DNA of 64,000 bases from Eutreptiella sp. 'Long Island Sound 2002' (GCA_964036045.1 OZ038382.1:39014090-39078089), one strand, 5' to 3'. Shown: positions 9,289-21,218, counted from the first letter of the stretch. The notes: generated from the letters alone by a model not told the origin. Numbers and translations: made by a program.

Positions 9289-12200
9289 CGGAGCCCCTGC
9301 AGCCAAGGGCCCCAGCTAGGGCGGTCGCAGGATGGTGACGTGGGAAGCGCCGAACCATCCCAGTCGGGAGTCGATAAGCACAAGGGGACTGCCGCGGGCG
9401 GAAGGCCCGGTCCGGCGCCCAGTCGCGGAGGCGGGGTGAGGGCAAGTGAAGGCACGAATCCTTGCACCCGTCGGTCCTTCGCGACCAAGAATGTGTTTGA
9501 AGTACTACAGGATCTATCCGAGAGTATCGGAGGATCACCCGGACCGCAGCTGGATGCTGCAGATGGGGAGCCTGAGCCCATTGTCCACGACCTGCACCAG
9601 TCGCTTGTGGAGCTTCTGGAACGGCCGGAGATCCTGAGTTTGCACGCCGTGCGCCGTGTCGGTCGCGAGCGGCAGTTGCATCTTAAGGTCCGTGCCTTAT
9701 GCGGGGAAGTGGAAAAGGTTTTCGACGTGTTGGTCGACACGGGAGCTCAGGTCAGCTTGGTCAAGGCTGGCCTACTTCCACCAGAGTGTCTGACCGACAG
9801 TCGGAAACCTGTCAGGCTGAAGGTGGCGAACGGCCAGTACATGGTGGGAGGCACGAAGGAAGCGGCCATTGGGCTGCAGTTCGTGAACCATCGTGAGCTG
9901 AGCCGCCCAGACCTCGGCAAGGAAATCCTCCTGCACGGTAGCTTTTACGAGGCCGAGATGGACTGGGACATGATCGTCGGGTACGACTTCATGATGGAGA
10001 CGGACTCCGGCGTCCTCCCGGCCCAGGCTTCCATGACCCTGTACCAGGACGACCAACTCTCGTGGCTTTCGTCACCTGAGCACCATGCGGAATGCCAATG
10101 GATCCACCCCGAACGCAATCAGCTCGAAGTGGCCGCGCTGGACACTGAGCCAACTGGTCCTGCAAACCAGGAGTACGGCGTAAGGCCGGAAGTGGCAAGC
10201 CGAGTTGTCACGGACTTGGGAGCTTCGGATCTGGCCCTGGATGCGTTCTCTTGAGGAACCTCCGCCCATCTGCGGGTGTGTGAGAAATACTGGAGCGCAC
10301 AGGACTCCGCGTGGAAGAAGCACTGGGGTCCGCATCAGGGACTGATGTGGATCCATTGCCCCCGTTGGGACATTCCAAGAGCGATAGCGAAGATTCGCAA
10401 GGACCGCTCCAAGGCAGTGCTGGTTGTTCCTATGGGATGCACCGAGGAGGAAAGTACCCGACAGTGGGTAGCCTCATTGACCAACATGACCTTGAACAAG
10501 GTCGTCCTACCGGCTGGAGAGAGTGTCTATCAGGACGCTAAGGGACAGCCCATGCCACCCCAGAGATGGCCAACAGAATTCCACTTTGTGGATGGGGGCC
10601 TTGATCAGGCCGACACCACGGACTTCGTGTGTGTCAACCGTATCATAGCAGAGCCTTGGAGGCAATGCTTTGCGGTTCCCCCTGTTGACATCGAAGAATC
10701 GGACTCCGAAGACCCCCTCACTGAAGAGGAGTGGGATCTGGTTCAGGGGTATATGGATCAGCCCTTTCACGACTGGGGAAACCAGCGTGAGGGCAAAGGC
10801 CAGGACAAAGCCTGGTGGGAAGTGGACTCAATCGTCTCCGGTTCCTATGACGGGAATACCTTCGTACAGAGGGTGCTGGATCACATGTCCAGCCAAGACG
10901 AGCCGCCTGGCGGTAACCCACCCACCTACGGCGATCTGTTCCGAGGCAAGACCAGGGATGGCCCTTTGGGCCACCTGGGAAGACCACCTGAGCCGAAAGC
11001 GAGCGGGGTCGCTACCCCTCAAGTAAGCTCCGTGGTTCAAGTGCTCGGAAAAGCCAAGGCGGAGTCCGATGACTGCCCCAAGATCCAGGCATTGAGGGCC
11101 AGGCTGAAGCAGAAGTATGGTGACACCTTCTTCAGCGGTAAGCCTGTGTTTCCCCCACCGGTGCGTGGACCGTATGGCGAGGCCAAGATACGACTGAAGC
11201 AGGACCCCCGTGTGTATCGCCACCGGGAGTTTGCCCTGAGGGGCGAGAGGAAAGAGGCCATGGAGAAGATCCTCCGTGACTTCATCCAGAGAGGCTGGCT
11301 TGAGCCGTGCCACTCCGAGTGGGCCTCTCCCTGCTTCGTCGTCCCCAAGAAGGTTGCCGGTGAGTGGCGGCTCGTGGTCGACTACCGCGGCCTGAACGCC
11401 CAAACGCAGCACGACAGCTATACGCTGCCCCTCATTGAGGACATGCTGCAAAAGCAACACCGGCGGAGGATCTTCACGGTGATTGACCTGAAACACGGTT
11501 ATCATCAGATGCCTCTCGCCGAAGAGTCCCGTGCCTGCACAGCCATGAGCACTCCACTTGGACCTCTCCAGTGGAAGGTGATGCCCATGGGCGTCACCAA
11601 CGGCAATGCGGCTTTTCAGCGGATGCTGGAGAACCTGCTTGAGCCGGTGCGCGACTGTGCGGACCCCTTCGTGGACGACGTGATCATCGCGTCCGGGGAC
11701 CCCAGCATGAGCTACGAGGAGCTCCTGGAGGCACACGAGAGGGACGTCACTCGAGTGCTGGACCTTCTGGTTCGGCACAAACTCACGGGCAGCAGTGACA
11801 AGGCCACCATTGCGGTAAGCGAGGTGGTCTTCGCTGGCCACGTGGTCGGGAACGGGCAGCGAAAGCCCATACCTGGCAAGGTGGCTGCGATTGAGCACTG
11901 GGAAAAGCCCAAGACGGTCTCTGAGCTACGGGCGTATCTGGGGTTCTGCAATTACTACTCGGGATATATCAAAATGTATGCCGAGTATGCAGCCCCCATG
12001 ACGACCATGCTCAAGGGCAACCGAGAGGAGACCAAGAAGGGGTCCAAGAAAGCTCTGGTCTGGACAGCTGAGTCCGACCGTGCCTTTGAGGGGATGAAGC
12101 AGGCGCTGCTATCCGCAGTTGGTCTGCACCTCGTGGATCCCGACCGAGGGTTCGTCCTGCGCACCGACGCTTCCGACTACGCCATTGGCGCTGTGTTGGA

Positions 12201-14270
12201 GCAAGTGCTTGACGACGGGAGGCACGTGCCCGTGGCCTTCTGGAGCCGGGTCCTGGCGGAAGGGCAGAGACGGACGTGGACGCCCCGTGAAAAGGAGGCG
12301 TATGCCATCGTCATGGCTCGCAGGAAATGGGCTGGGTACATAGCCCTCCATCCCGTCACCGTCTGCACCGACCATCAGAGTCTGCAGTCGTGGCACAAGG
12401 AGCACGTGGACGCCCCCTCAGGTCCCGCCTCCCGACGGGCAAGATGGCATGAGACCTTGGCCAAGTTCGACCTTACGGTTGTTTATATTCCTGGAAAGGA
12501 TAACACCGTGGCGGACTGTCTCAGTAGGTGGGCCTATCCCGCCAGCAAGGGCATGCAGGATATCTCTGCCCATGGCGATGAGGCTGAGACCGCTGAAGCC
12601 AAGAGGATCATCGAAATGGAGCGCCTGATGGAGGAGGAGGGTGCTAAATGCTTCGTCGTCATGGCTGCGGATGCCCCCCTCGCGACGAGGGTGAGCAGAG
12701 CGGTCAGAGTACTCGCCCCTGAGGGGTCTGAGTCCGACAAGCACCTCTTCCCGGAGTCTTGCCTCCAGGACGACTGGACCGACGATTACGCCAAGTCTGA
12801 GGCCCTTGCGGCCGAATATAGGGCTGTGACCGACCCTGACGACGGGCAGAAGTGGCCAAAGGGGCTGACTGAGGAAGATGGCAAGCTCTACCGGAATAAT
12901 AAGCTGCTAGTACCAGAGTCCCGGGTGCTCGAGCTGTGTGAAGCTTGGCACCACCACATGCTGCACCCAGGGGTCAAGAAGCAAGCCCTTGACATGCAGC
13001 GTCGGTTCGAGATCGACCATATCGTTCTCTACACCGCCATCAAGAAGGTCAGGAAGGGTTGCTCGGTCTGTCAGGCCTGCAATCCCGATAACCGGAACGT
13101 CAAGGGGGAACCCCAATGGACCCTGGTTCCTGACCAGCCCATGGAGAGCGTGGCCATGGACGTCTTCTCCATGCCCGAAGTGCACATTGGCAAGGAGACC
13201 TTTGACTGTGTGGTTCTCTGTGTGGACCGCCACAGCGGCTACGTTGTAGCCGTTCCGGCACGCAAAAAGGGGTTGCTGGCCAGAGAAGTGGCAGTCATGA
13301 TGATTCGTCATTGGCTGACCGTCTTTGACATCCCCCGCACCATTTGCAGTAACCGAGGGCCCCAGTTTACTGGTGGCTGGTTCAAGGCTATGTGTTCCCT
13401 CATGGGAATACGACATGCCAAGAGCGTCGCCTATCTCAGCCGGTCAAACGGCCGTGCTGAAGTGGCTGGACGGCAGCTGTTCGAGAAGCTGCGCAAGATC
13501 CACATCACCAATCCACGGCGGAACTGGTTTGAGGAGATGTGGCCTGCTCTGAAGGCCCATCATGACACCCCCACGCCGGGCGGTTTGTCCCCTCACCAGA
13601 TTCTGTTCGGCAGGGACCCCCTGGGTAGGGGACTTCCCCTGTCTGGTGATGGCATGGCTATGGATGCCAAGGAGTTCTTCGCGCGGCAAGAGCAAACGGC
13701 GCGGGACATCCGCCAGCAGCTTGAGAAGGAGCATGCTGAGCGTCAGAAGTCCGCCCCGAGCTCGACAGCGCAGAAGTTCAGGGTGGGAGACCCGGTGTGG
13801 GTGATCAGACCCCGCCCTATGGGCACCCACCGCACCAAGACCTGGTTCACACCCGGCGAGGTGGTCCGCAGGATTGGTGAGGACACCTACCGCATCAAGG
13901 TGGGTCACGGACAGTTCCGGGAGCGCCACGAGAGTCAACTCCGTGTGCGGGAACCCGACCTCCGGGGCCAACATGTGTCCCTGAGCTATGCCGCACATGA
14001 GGCGGATTCGGACGACGACTATGCTGAACAGGACGACTATACTGTCGAGAAGATCCTGGCTCAGCGTCCGAAAGCCTCGGCACCCGGAGGTCTGGAGTTC
14101 AAGGTTCGTTCAAAGGCTATGGGCCGTCCCACGACACCTGGGAACCCGTCTCCTCGTTCGTGCCGCGGGTCAATACTCCCTTCATGGAGTACATCCGCAA
14201 GCACAAGACCAAGATCCACGTTTCGGACTTGGCAGCACTCACCCGGGCGATTGCAGCCAGGGGTGCCTGA
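9289..14270 (+). pseudogene. pol: Pol polyprotein of element 1 (PR-RT-RH-IN-chromodomain), inactivated
   Basis: This region would supply all enzymes for reverse transcription and integration. The protease has VDTGA at 9733-9747. RT spans about 11190-11870, with FVDD (11668-11679) where most Ty3/gypsy elements have Y-X-DD. RNase H shows TDAS (12163), Glu at 12295, TDH (Asp 12370) and ADCLSR (Asp 12514). Integrase has the HHCC region (12945-13080) and the catalytic triad at 13159, 13351 and 13459, with 35 residues between the last two. The middle residue is Asn (AAC), Asp in element 2, so catalysis should be lost. A TGA at 10252-10254 (TCA in element 2) splits the ORF, and a net one-base loss near 14108-14116 shifts the frame at the chromodomain WRGY. 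The shifted frame ends at 14304; the intact frame would end at 14270. Confidence 0.93.
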
Positions 14271-15728
14271 TCAGCGCCCTGAGCTCTCCCCTGATGCTTT
14301 TTGAGGCGCTTGTGAGGCCGACGAATCGTCCCTTACTTGCTTGCTCTCTTCCATCCTTCGGTGACGGAGTGGCCATATACCCCCCCCTGCTGAATCCAGA
14401 GGAGGATGGCCCCTCTCTTCAATTCTATTCGTCACTCCCCCCCTGCTGAATCCTTGGGAAACCAGGTAGGGCGATTGACCTTCATAATTCTGAGCTCTTG
14501 GGGCCTTGAAGCCCATACGACGTTGCGCAACGGATGCCGCTGTCATCGGCATTGCGATTTTTGAGTGTGTGGTCTGGTTCCATGGCATTTGCGGAATCCA
14601 GACCAGTCGACGTGTGTCTCGAGACTATATATGGCCTGAACTCAGGCGTTTTCCTGTCCACCCTCCTGCATTGCCTTATCCTGACCGTGGCGTGGTTTGG
14701 CGCTCTGTCCAGAGCGTGTTTACACGCCTATTTACCCAGATTATTGCTTGTTTTTCTGCCCTCCAGGATATGTGCATCTGTATGTTAAGTGTCATCAGCC
14801 CATCGCTGAGGGATGGACTGCTTTCCACCACGAATCGGGATACAGAGGCGCCTTGAGTCGCCGTGTACATATTCTTACAGCCTGGTCCAGCCTGGACCAG
14901 TACTTGAATACATGTTCTTCTGTTTGGGTGCCTGTGATACCGTGTTGCCCTATTCGCTGTGATGTGTGGAGATCCTGATGGCGCCAGGCGGGAAGCCCAG
15001 TTGCCTGACTACACTCCCAGCGGTCCGCCACTGTCAGTCCCAGTGTGAGCCTACCGATTCGCAGACGCACTTGCATTCGGATGGCGGCCTCCGGTGCTCC
15101 TGACCTTGGTCAGTCTGCCTGGGAAACTGGTGGTTTGAGGAGTCGACGCCTCCGCCCACACTGCATGAGGACTCCCTCATGTATGGCCTTCGTGGCAGTA
15201 GGGCGAGGGAAAAGACGGCCTTGATGCCCGATCCCTTCAGGAGGAGTTCCCTTAAGATTTGGGGTTCTTAAGGAGTTCGACTATGGCACTCTGGACTCGC
15301 GTCGTATGGATATGGACATGGTGCGCCCGAGGAAGGACCCGTGGGGACTCTCCCCAGTCGGCGGGCCTTGGGAAGCTTGGGGTAGCCTGATGGATCTTTG
15401 TGGTCGCTCTCGACCTGTGGGACCACCTCGGTCGTCGTGTGTCGCCTATGTTGGCCGTGTATGCCACTACCACTGTGGTGGTGACCGTAGCAGCCGGCAC
15501 CCGGTGCGCCTGGTATGGGTTAACGGGTCCTTTGGATGCCGAACAATCGCCGCCAGGACCCGGGACTTGATACTTGATACTATACATGTGCTACGAGCTT
15601 ACACAGCTCATACCTATCTTACTGTGACTTACTGAAGTGAGGATGTGACCCCGCCCCCCCTTCAGGATATGGTCCTGGGTACCCGCTGCCATGCTTGGGT
15701 GTTATCGAGCCCCCCCAGGGTTTGCTCT
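14271..15728 (+). other. 3' noncoding stretch of element 1
   Basis: About 1.4 kb lies between pol and the polypurine tract. It holds a direct repeat with CCCCCTGCTGAATCC at 14381-14397 and 14437-14453, and several short ORFs. A 109-codon plus-strand ORF at 15306-15635 overlaps a 111-codon minus-strand ORF at 15252-15587. Both are open in element 2 as well, as expected from the high DNA identity. None has a domain I recognise. I see no env-like gene: no signal peptide or clear membrane anchor. Confidence 0.6.
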
Positions 15729-15739
15729 AAGGAGGGGGG
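15729..15739 (+). promoter_or_regulatory. Polypurine tract of element 1
   Basis: AAGGAGGGGGG lies directly before the 3' LTR, the expected primer position for plus-strand DNA synthesis. The same tract adjoins the 3' LTR of element 2 in reverse complement. Confidence 0.9.
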
Positions 15740-15879
15740 TGAAGCGGTACCCAGAACCCCATGGCTAGGTTACGGTCTCCGGTCCACTAACCCCATGCAC
15801 GGAAGGGAAGACGCCCGTTGACGCTCCATTCCGTGCCGTAAAGCCCCGCATCGGCAACCGATGCACCGCCAGCGGAGAT

Positions 15880-16476
15880 TTGTGTATCATAATATCAGGA
15901 ATCAACAGGGTTTTACTTTCATATTGTTTCCGTCAATTTTTACGCTTCCGTTCTGATATTCACTGTCTTGACTGCTGGCGGTTGGATCGCGACTTTACCG
16001 TAACCGCCAGTTTAACTGTAATTAATGGAAATTTTAACGCTATCCGTCACGAAGGCTCCAAAGTCGTCAGGAACTGCATGGATGCTTCCGCAATTTTCAT
16101 ATCTTACACTCGCAACCTTAATCCGAATTTTTCAGGATGTCGAAATCGGATTTTCGACTTTGACATCCCCGCACTTGATTTGACCTCTTTCGAGTGGACC
16201 TACGTGCTTCCCTATGCACGAATCAACTTTCCTTTTCTCTTGCCCTCCATTTGTCTTAAAGATATGGGCAAAACAAAGTTGATTCGTGAGGCCACTTGTG
16301 AAGGTCATATCTCGTGTTGCTTGCGAGGATTTACGATAAGAAAACGTGGGATGTATTCACAATACTCCCGACGTAATTTAGGAAGCATCATATGCCTTGC
16401 GTCTCCACACGTGCGCGCTAGTGTAATGGATCATGGTCAAGAGGGTAGAGTTTGCGTTATAACTCTATGGCCATGA
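15880..16476 (+). other. LTR ORF, copy in the 3' LTR of element 1
   Basis: Same 198-codon open stretch as at 1720-2316, with a frame-preserving handful of differences; the internal ATG is kept at 16078. Unknown product, possibly non-functional. Confidence 0.3.
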
Positions 16477-17046
16477 TATTGCGTGCGTTAAGATAACTTT
16501 CGAGTGTAGCGCGCAAGTGTTGGTGTTGCATAGGAACTCTCTTTGAGTTCCTATGAGCGATTGACACAAAGTTATGCCCTTGGAGGGGCATGACCTATCG
16601 TGGTGGGAGCTACCTTTTTGGGCAATATGGAGTATGTGCCTTGTGTTGTGTTGCGTGCCCATTTGGCGGGTCTATTGCTCCAAGCCAAACCCGCCAATGG
16701 ACCTCAAATTGTGCAAGCCCCTTCTCCATACTCCCCACGATCAATTGCAAGCCTAACCTTCGTGAAGGGAAGCTTGTGTGGTGAACCCGAAGCGATGCGT
16801 TGGGAGCAGGGTGTGTATTTTGCAATTTTCCATATTTTCATGTGCCCACTTGGGAAATAGCGCTCGTAACCTTTCAAGGCGCCCCAAGTGGAGCACATAT
16901 GTGGGATCGAAGGTCATTGGTGTCAAGTCATTGTGTTTAGAAGGATTAGTTGATTGCACGATCCAAGCCAAAGATATTATAATATAATTGTGCGCCTTTC
17001 AAGGCACTTTGGTCTGTCTTTGTGCCAATTTTGCCGTTTTTGGCCC

Positions 17047-17104
17047 GTCATGATGTCAGGTGGCGACCGTGTATCTCAACGTTGCGTTCAATTGACATCA
17101 TGAC
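17047..17104. repeat. Inverted repeat in the 3' LTR of element 1
   Basis: Same GTCATGATGTC / GACATCATGAC arms as at 2887-2944, with slight changes in the enclosed bases. Confidence 0.7.
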
Positions 17105-18695
17105 CCAAGTATGTTCTGAGGGTACGCACTTCGGTGCCCAACATATCTTGAACCCGGCGAATAACTCCTCTTAGGCTTGGCACACCGGGGCCGCCATGTT
17201 GGCGATTTGGGACTATCCCAAATCATGGGCTCACTTGGCGACCCTGCCATTCCCAATATCGGAGGAGTTGGGCGACGCCCAAAAGATATGTTGGACCAAC
17301 ATGACTTGATACCAATCCTATGGCACACTCCGGTCCGAGTCGGGCATGTGCCTCATTTGCCCCAACCATGAGTGTGCGCATTTTTGGCCATTTTGAGCAA
17401 TTTTCCACTTTTGCTGCCCGCCGTGCACTATGCTCTAACCCTCGTGCACGCTGGACGCATGGACCAATGGACCATATATGACATGGGTGTTATGGGTAAT
17501 GGTCCCCATGGTCCACACACCACGTGGGCGAAGCGGAGCCACCTTCGTTAAGGCGCTAGCCCAAAGTGAGTATGGGCAATTTTGCCATTTTGGCTTTTGT
17601 GGACCAAATTGGGATCGTCACCACGCCAAGTGGCATGGAGATCTTTGGGAGCCAAGGGCATGGGAGTCTCAATTGGACTCCCGGTGCATCGCGTATGGAA
17701 TGGCGAATCTGATCTCCAAGCCGGCGTGGAGATATACTATTGGGAGCACACCGAATTTTGGCTCATTTCAAGCAGCCAAAATGACCCAATTTTGGGACCC
17801 CAATTTCCCCCTTCCGTGTGGTCAATTGGCGGCCCCATTTCTCTAAGCCCATATGGAGCCTGGACCTAAATCCACGTTGTACACTCAGATATAAGTCCTA
17901 GGTCCTGCCTCCTACCCTGTGAGTTATTGGCCTTACCTTGGCCGAGCGAGCCACGCGTGGGATTGACGCCAATTTTGGTGATTTTGGCATCATGACCCCA
18001 CTTGACTCATCCGTGTTGCCCTGATGCCGGGACCTCAGAGGGAACCAGGTTGGGTGAGGGCTCCAGAAAGTTCGTTCTCGAAAAGCAGAGGGTCAGTTGC
18101 CTCGTCCCTACCTCTGGCGGGTCTGGACGAGGGGTCAATTATGGAGTTTTTCAAGCTAATATCAGTTTGGGCTGAAACAGCCCATTTTCAACTACCAACT
18201 CCTGGGTGATAATGGCGGGGCCAGATCTCTGGCTCAGAATGAAGTTGGGACCTGCCGTTAAGGGAGCATAGGGGGCCACTGTCGGTTGGTCTTGGAGCGC
18301 CTTGGTTTCCAGGAACTCGCCTGTGGCTGGGCGGGACACCTCCCCTATGGGCAGGGTTTCAGGGTCCGGACTGAGCAGGGCATGGGTTGTGTTTGAGCCC
18401 CCGCCCCCACCAGCCACTGAGAGGGTCGGACCTGGGATTGGGATATGAGTTGGGACTGAGTGTCTATGGTCCTGTGATGCCCTTACCCCAGTCCAGTCTT
18501 AACCCCATGTGTACATATCCTGATGTGTTGTTGTACATACTTTTGTTCCCTCTTTGCAGAGTGGCAAGGATTCTGAAACGCTTTGTCACATGACATGAGC
18601 GCATTGATGCCCTTGTGAGCGTAGTGCTTTGCCTGCCTGCTCACTTGCGCGTGTCCCGCAGCGTCCCGTGGCCGGCCCCCCACGGGAACGCGTCA

Positions 18696-18699
18696 GGAG
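18696..18699. repeat. Target-site duplication GGAG, right copy
   Basis: Matches 1576-1579 on the other side of element 1 and belongs to the interrupted gag ORF of element 3. Confidence 0.85.
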
Positions 18700-19748
18700 C
18701 AGTCGGCAGGACAATACATACCGTGTCCTGAAGGGCCTGAGCAGGCTGTCGGACCGCTGATCTCGGTGGTCCGCAGCCAGGAGTCCACTTGGGGAGCTCC
18801 TTCAGCCCTAATTTCCAGGCTTGCCTGCCTGGCTGCCTCTAAAATTCCTTCCTCAACCGCGGCGGCTAGATCGTCGCGGATGGAAACAGGGGGATGAGGG
18901 GCGGAGGGCCCGGCAACAGGTGCCTTGGTCTTCTCCTTCGGGAAGGGGCTTGCCTCCCAGATCTGCAAAAAAATGGCAAAAGAGTCATCTTCTTGAGAAC
19001 GCCACCACATCCTGGTATTAATTTCTTCTTGAAGAAGGAAAAAATATTCCATTAAAAAATCAGAGGCGATTCTTTCTTGTCCTATCAGCTTGGACGTGGC
19101 TAATAGACAAAGGGCCTCAAGCGCCTCAAGGTTACGGGTCACTTCTGAAGACAAATGGTCGTCCCATTGTGCCCAAGAGGCTGGTCGATTATAGCTAGGT
19201 ACCTCACCTGGACCAACCATCTCAATGTCGTCAATGTCGGCTTCGATGGTCTCGAATGTTGGACATTGGTAAGGAATGTGGGTACCTGCCAGCTCCGTAA
19301 GGTCTACCGGAGCGTTGCCATCGTCGTAGGCCGGCTGATTCCAGCTGCTCGATGGCCAGTTTCGACTGGGATTGTGGTAATCTCGGTCCCCACAGCTGCT
19401 GATTTGTGCCCTTCTTGGGCAGCTTGGGCTTGCGCAAGGCATTCCTCTCAAGGCCTCGTTCGCACAGCACCAGGGCAACGTAGTTGTTACTTCTCCGGAG
19501 GTGGCGGGGTCTACGGGGCCGTACTGGGGAGCTAGCTGTGGTTGGGACACCAAAGGAACAACATTCAGGTAGCCTCTGCTACCATGAAAGTGCTGCCCTG
19601 GGTCGTTGATGGTGCCGGAGGGCTCGGGGCCGGCAAGACCAGTGGGGCAGGCACGCGAGGAGTCGACCTGAACGCTGCTGTTGGCGGTAGAACCGGAGAC
19701 TCGGACACCAACGGAGGCAAGAGCAGCAACAACTGAAGCAAGATCCAT
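18700..19748 (-). pseudogene. Gag-like ORF of element 3, N-terminal part, cut by element 1
   Basis: The minus-strand ORF starts with ATG at 19748 and runs 350 codons to the insertion point; in the present sequence it ends in a TGA made by the LTR end at 18693-18695. Before the insertion it continued in the same frame into 1579-1. This part is rich in Pro, Ser and Gly, then has acidic and amphipathic stretches (about residues 180-300, with EALEALCLLATSKLI). I recognise no domain in it. The ATG is the first after the probable primer-binding site and LTR of element 3, which supports it as the gag start. The insertion removes the capsid-like half, so the gene is broken. Confidence 0.75.
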
Positions 19749-19760
19749 GTTGAGTGTTAT

Positions 19761-19776
19761 CCGGCAGAAAATCCCA
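19761..19776 (-). promoter_or_regulatory. Possible primer-binding site of element 3
   Basis: On the minus strand TGGGATTTTCTGCCGG follows the proposed LTR end after five bases. It starts with TGG, as expected for pairing with a tRNA 3' CCA end. I cannot match it to a specific tRNA. Confidence 0.45.
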
Positions 19777-19781
19777 GTCTA

Positions 19782-20117
19782 TGAAGAAAATTGATGCGGA
19801 TTATTCTAAATACATCTGAGTGTCCAAAACTGTCTGAAAAGATTTAAATAAATCCGATTGTGAAAAATATTTGGCCGATCTGGCCCGCGAGCGCGCGTCA
19901 GCGGCAAATGGCGATTCCAGGCAAATGATCGGAACGCGGCGGATTTACGGAGAATGGACCGCGGAATCAGATCCGGCATATCAGAAATATATAGGTCTGA
20001 TCCTGAGACTGAGCTGCGAGACGGCGATTCCGCCGAAGCAAAGAAAATGACCAAAATGTAGTCAATCTGGGGCAGATCTGCTAAAATCTGAGCAGATGGG
20101 GGTTAGCCGCATTTACA
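19782..20117 (-). repeat. Probable 5' LTR of element 3, 336 bp
   Basis: On the minus strand this stretch begins TGTAAATGCGG and ends CTTCA. Its outer edge coincides exactly with the start of satellite DNA at 20118. Its inner edge lies five bases from a TGG-type primer site and 33 bases from the gag ATG. It includes a TATATATT box. The matching 3' LTR would lie left of the window, so the boundaries rest on these signals alone. Confidence 0.6.
19986..19993 (-). promoter_or_regulatory. TATA box candidate in the element 3 LTR
   Basis: The minus strand reads CCTATATATTTC here, about 125 bases from the LTR start and some 240 bases upstream of the gag ATG, a reasonable promoter position. Confidence 0.4.
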
Positions 20118-20144
20118 GGTTGGCTAGGCTGTACGCGTGCTTTC
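20118..20144 (+). repeat. 27-bp satellite fragment between elements 3 and 2
   Basis: These 27 bases match the satellite monomer exactly (for example 37517-37543) in the same orientation as the array that begins at 36720. The array resumes there only 8 monomer bases later. The fragment shows that elements 2 and 3 were both inserted into satellite DNA. The last C is shared with the truncated LTR. Confidence 0.85.
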
Positions 20145-21160
20145 CCGCCAGAGGTAGGGACGAGGCAACTGACCCTATGCCCTTCGATTATGAACTCCCT
20201 GGAGCCCTCACCCAACCTGGTTCCCTCTGAGGTCCCGGCATCAGGGCAACACGGATGAGTCAAGTGGGGTCATGATGCCAAAATCACCAAAATTGGCGTC
20301 ATTCCCACGCGTGGCTCGCCCGGCCAAGGTAAGGCCAATGGCTCAAAGGGTAGGAGGCAGGACCTAGGACTTATATCTGAGTGTACAACGTGGATTTAGG
20401 TCCGGGCTCCCTATGGGCTTAGAGAAATGGGGCCGCCAATTGACCACACGGAAGGGGGAAATTGGGGTCCCAAAATTGGGTCATTTTGGCTGCTTGAAAT
20501 GAGCCAAAATTCGGTGTGCTCCCAATAGTATATCTCCACGCCGGCTTGGAGATCGGATTCGCCATTCCATACGCGATCCACCGGGAGTCCAATTGAGACT
20601 CCCATCCACTTAGCTCCCAAAGATCTCCATGCCACTCGGCGTGGTGACGATCCCAATTAGGTCCACAAATGTCAAAATTGCAAAGTTGCCCATACTCAAT
20701 TTGGCCTAGCGCCTCAACGAAGGCGGCTCCGCTTCGCCCACGTGGTGTGTGGACCATGGGGACCATTACCGATAACACCCATGTCATATATGGTCCATTG
20801 GTCCATGCGTCCAGCGTGCACGAGGGTTAGAACATAGTGCACGGCGGGCAGCAAAAGTGGAAAATTGCTCAAAATGGCCAAAAAATAGCACACTCATGGT
20901 TGGGGCAAATGAGGCACATGCCCGACTTGGACCGGAGTGTGCCATAGGATTGGTATCAAGTCCTATGTGTCCAACATATCTTTTGGGCGTCGCCCAACTC
21001 CTCCGGTTTTGGGAATGGCAGGGTCGCCAAGTGGGCCCATGATTTGGGATGGTCCCAAATCGCCAACATGGCGGCCACGGTATGCCAAGCTCAAGAGGAG
21101 TTATTCGCCGGGTCCAAGATATGTTGGGCACCGAAGTATGTACCCTCATATCATACTTGG

Positions 21161-21218
21161 GTCATGATGTCAATTGAGCGCAACGTTGAAAGACAAGGTC
21201 GCCACTTGACATCATGAC
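21161..21218. repeat. Inverted repeat in the 3' LTR of element 2
   Basis: Perfect 13-bp arms, GTCATGATGTCAA at 21161-21173 and TTGACATCATGAC at 21206-21218, in the position equivalent to the element 1 LTR repeat. Confidence 0.7.

Larger units (their letters stand above)
1580..18695 (+). mobile_element. Element 1: complete Ty3/gypsy chromovirus-type LTR retrotransposon, 17.1 kb
   Basis: The element has two 2,956-bp direct LTRs, a GC-rich leader, gag, pol and a 1.4-kb 3' noncoding stretch, then a polypurine tract. Pol order is protease, RT, RNase H, integrase, chromodomain; that order with a C-terminal chromodomain defines chromoviruses among Ty3/gypsy elements. It inserted into the gag ORF of element 3 and is flanked by GGAG. 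It cannot be autonomous: gag has a TGA at 7438, pol has a TGA at 10252, the integrase triad is mutated at 13351, and the chromodomain is frameshifted near 14110. A close relative lies in the opposite orientation at 20145-36719. Confidence 0.95.
15740..18695 (+). repeat. 3' LTR of element 1
   Basis: Partner of the LTR at 1580-4535: same length, same TG and CA ends, gapless alignment. The last bases TCA create, on the minus strand, the TGA that ends the broken element 3 ORF. Mismatches to the 5' LTR are concentrated in its second half. Confidence 0.95.

Noticed and set aside
14271-15728. A possible env gene after pol
   Set aside because: Only short ORFs occur, with no signal peptide, cleavage site or membrane anchor shared by the two copies.
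20107-20117. Possible degenerate satellite sequence just left of the 27-bp fragment (GCCGCATTTACA versus GCCACATTTA)
   Set aside because: It is better explained as the terminus (TGTAAATGCGG on the minus strand) of the element 3 LTR, which begins exactly where the exact satellite match ends.
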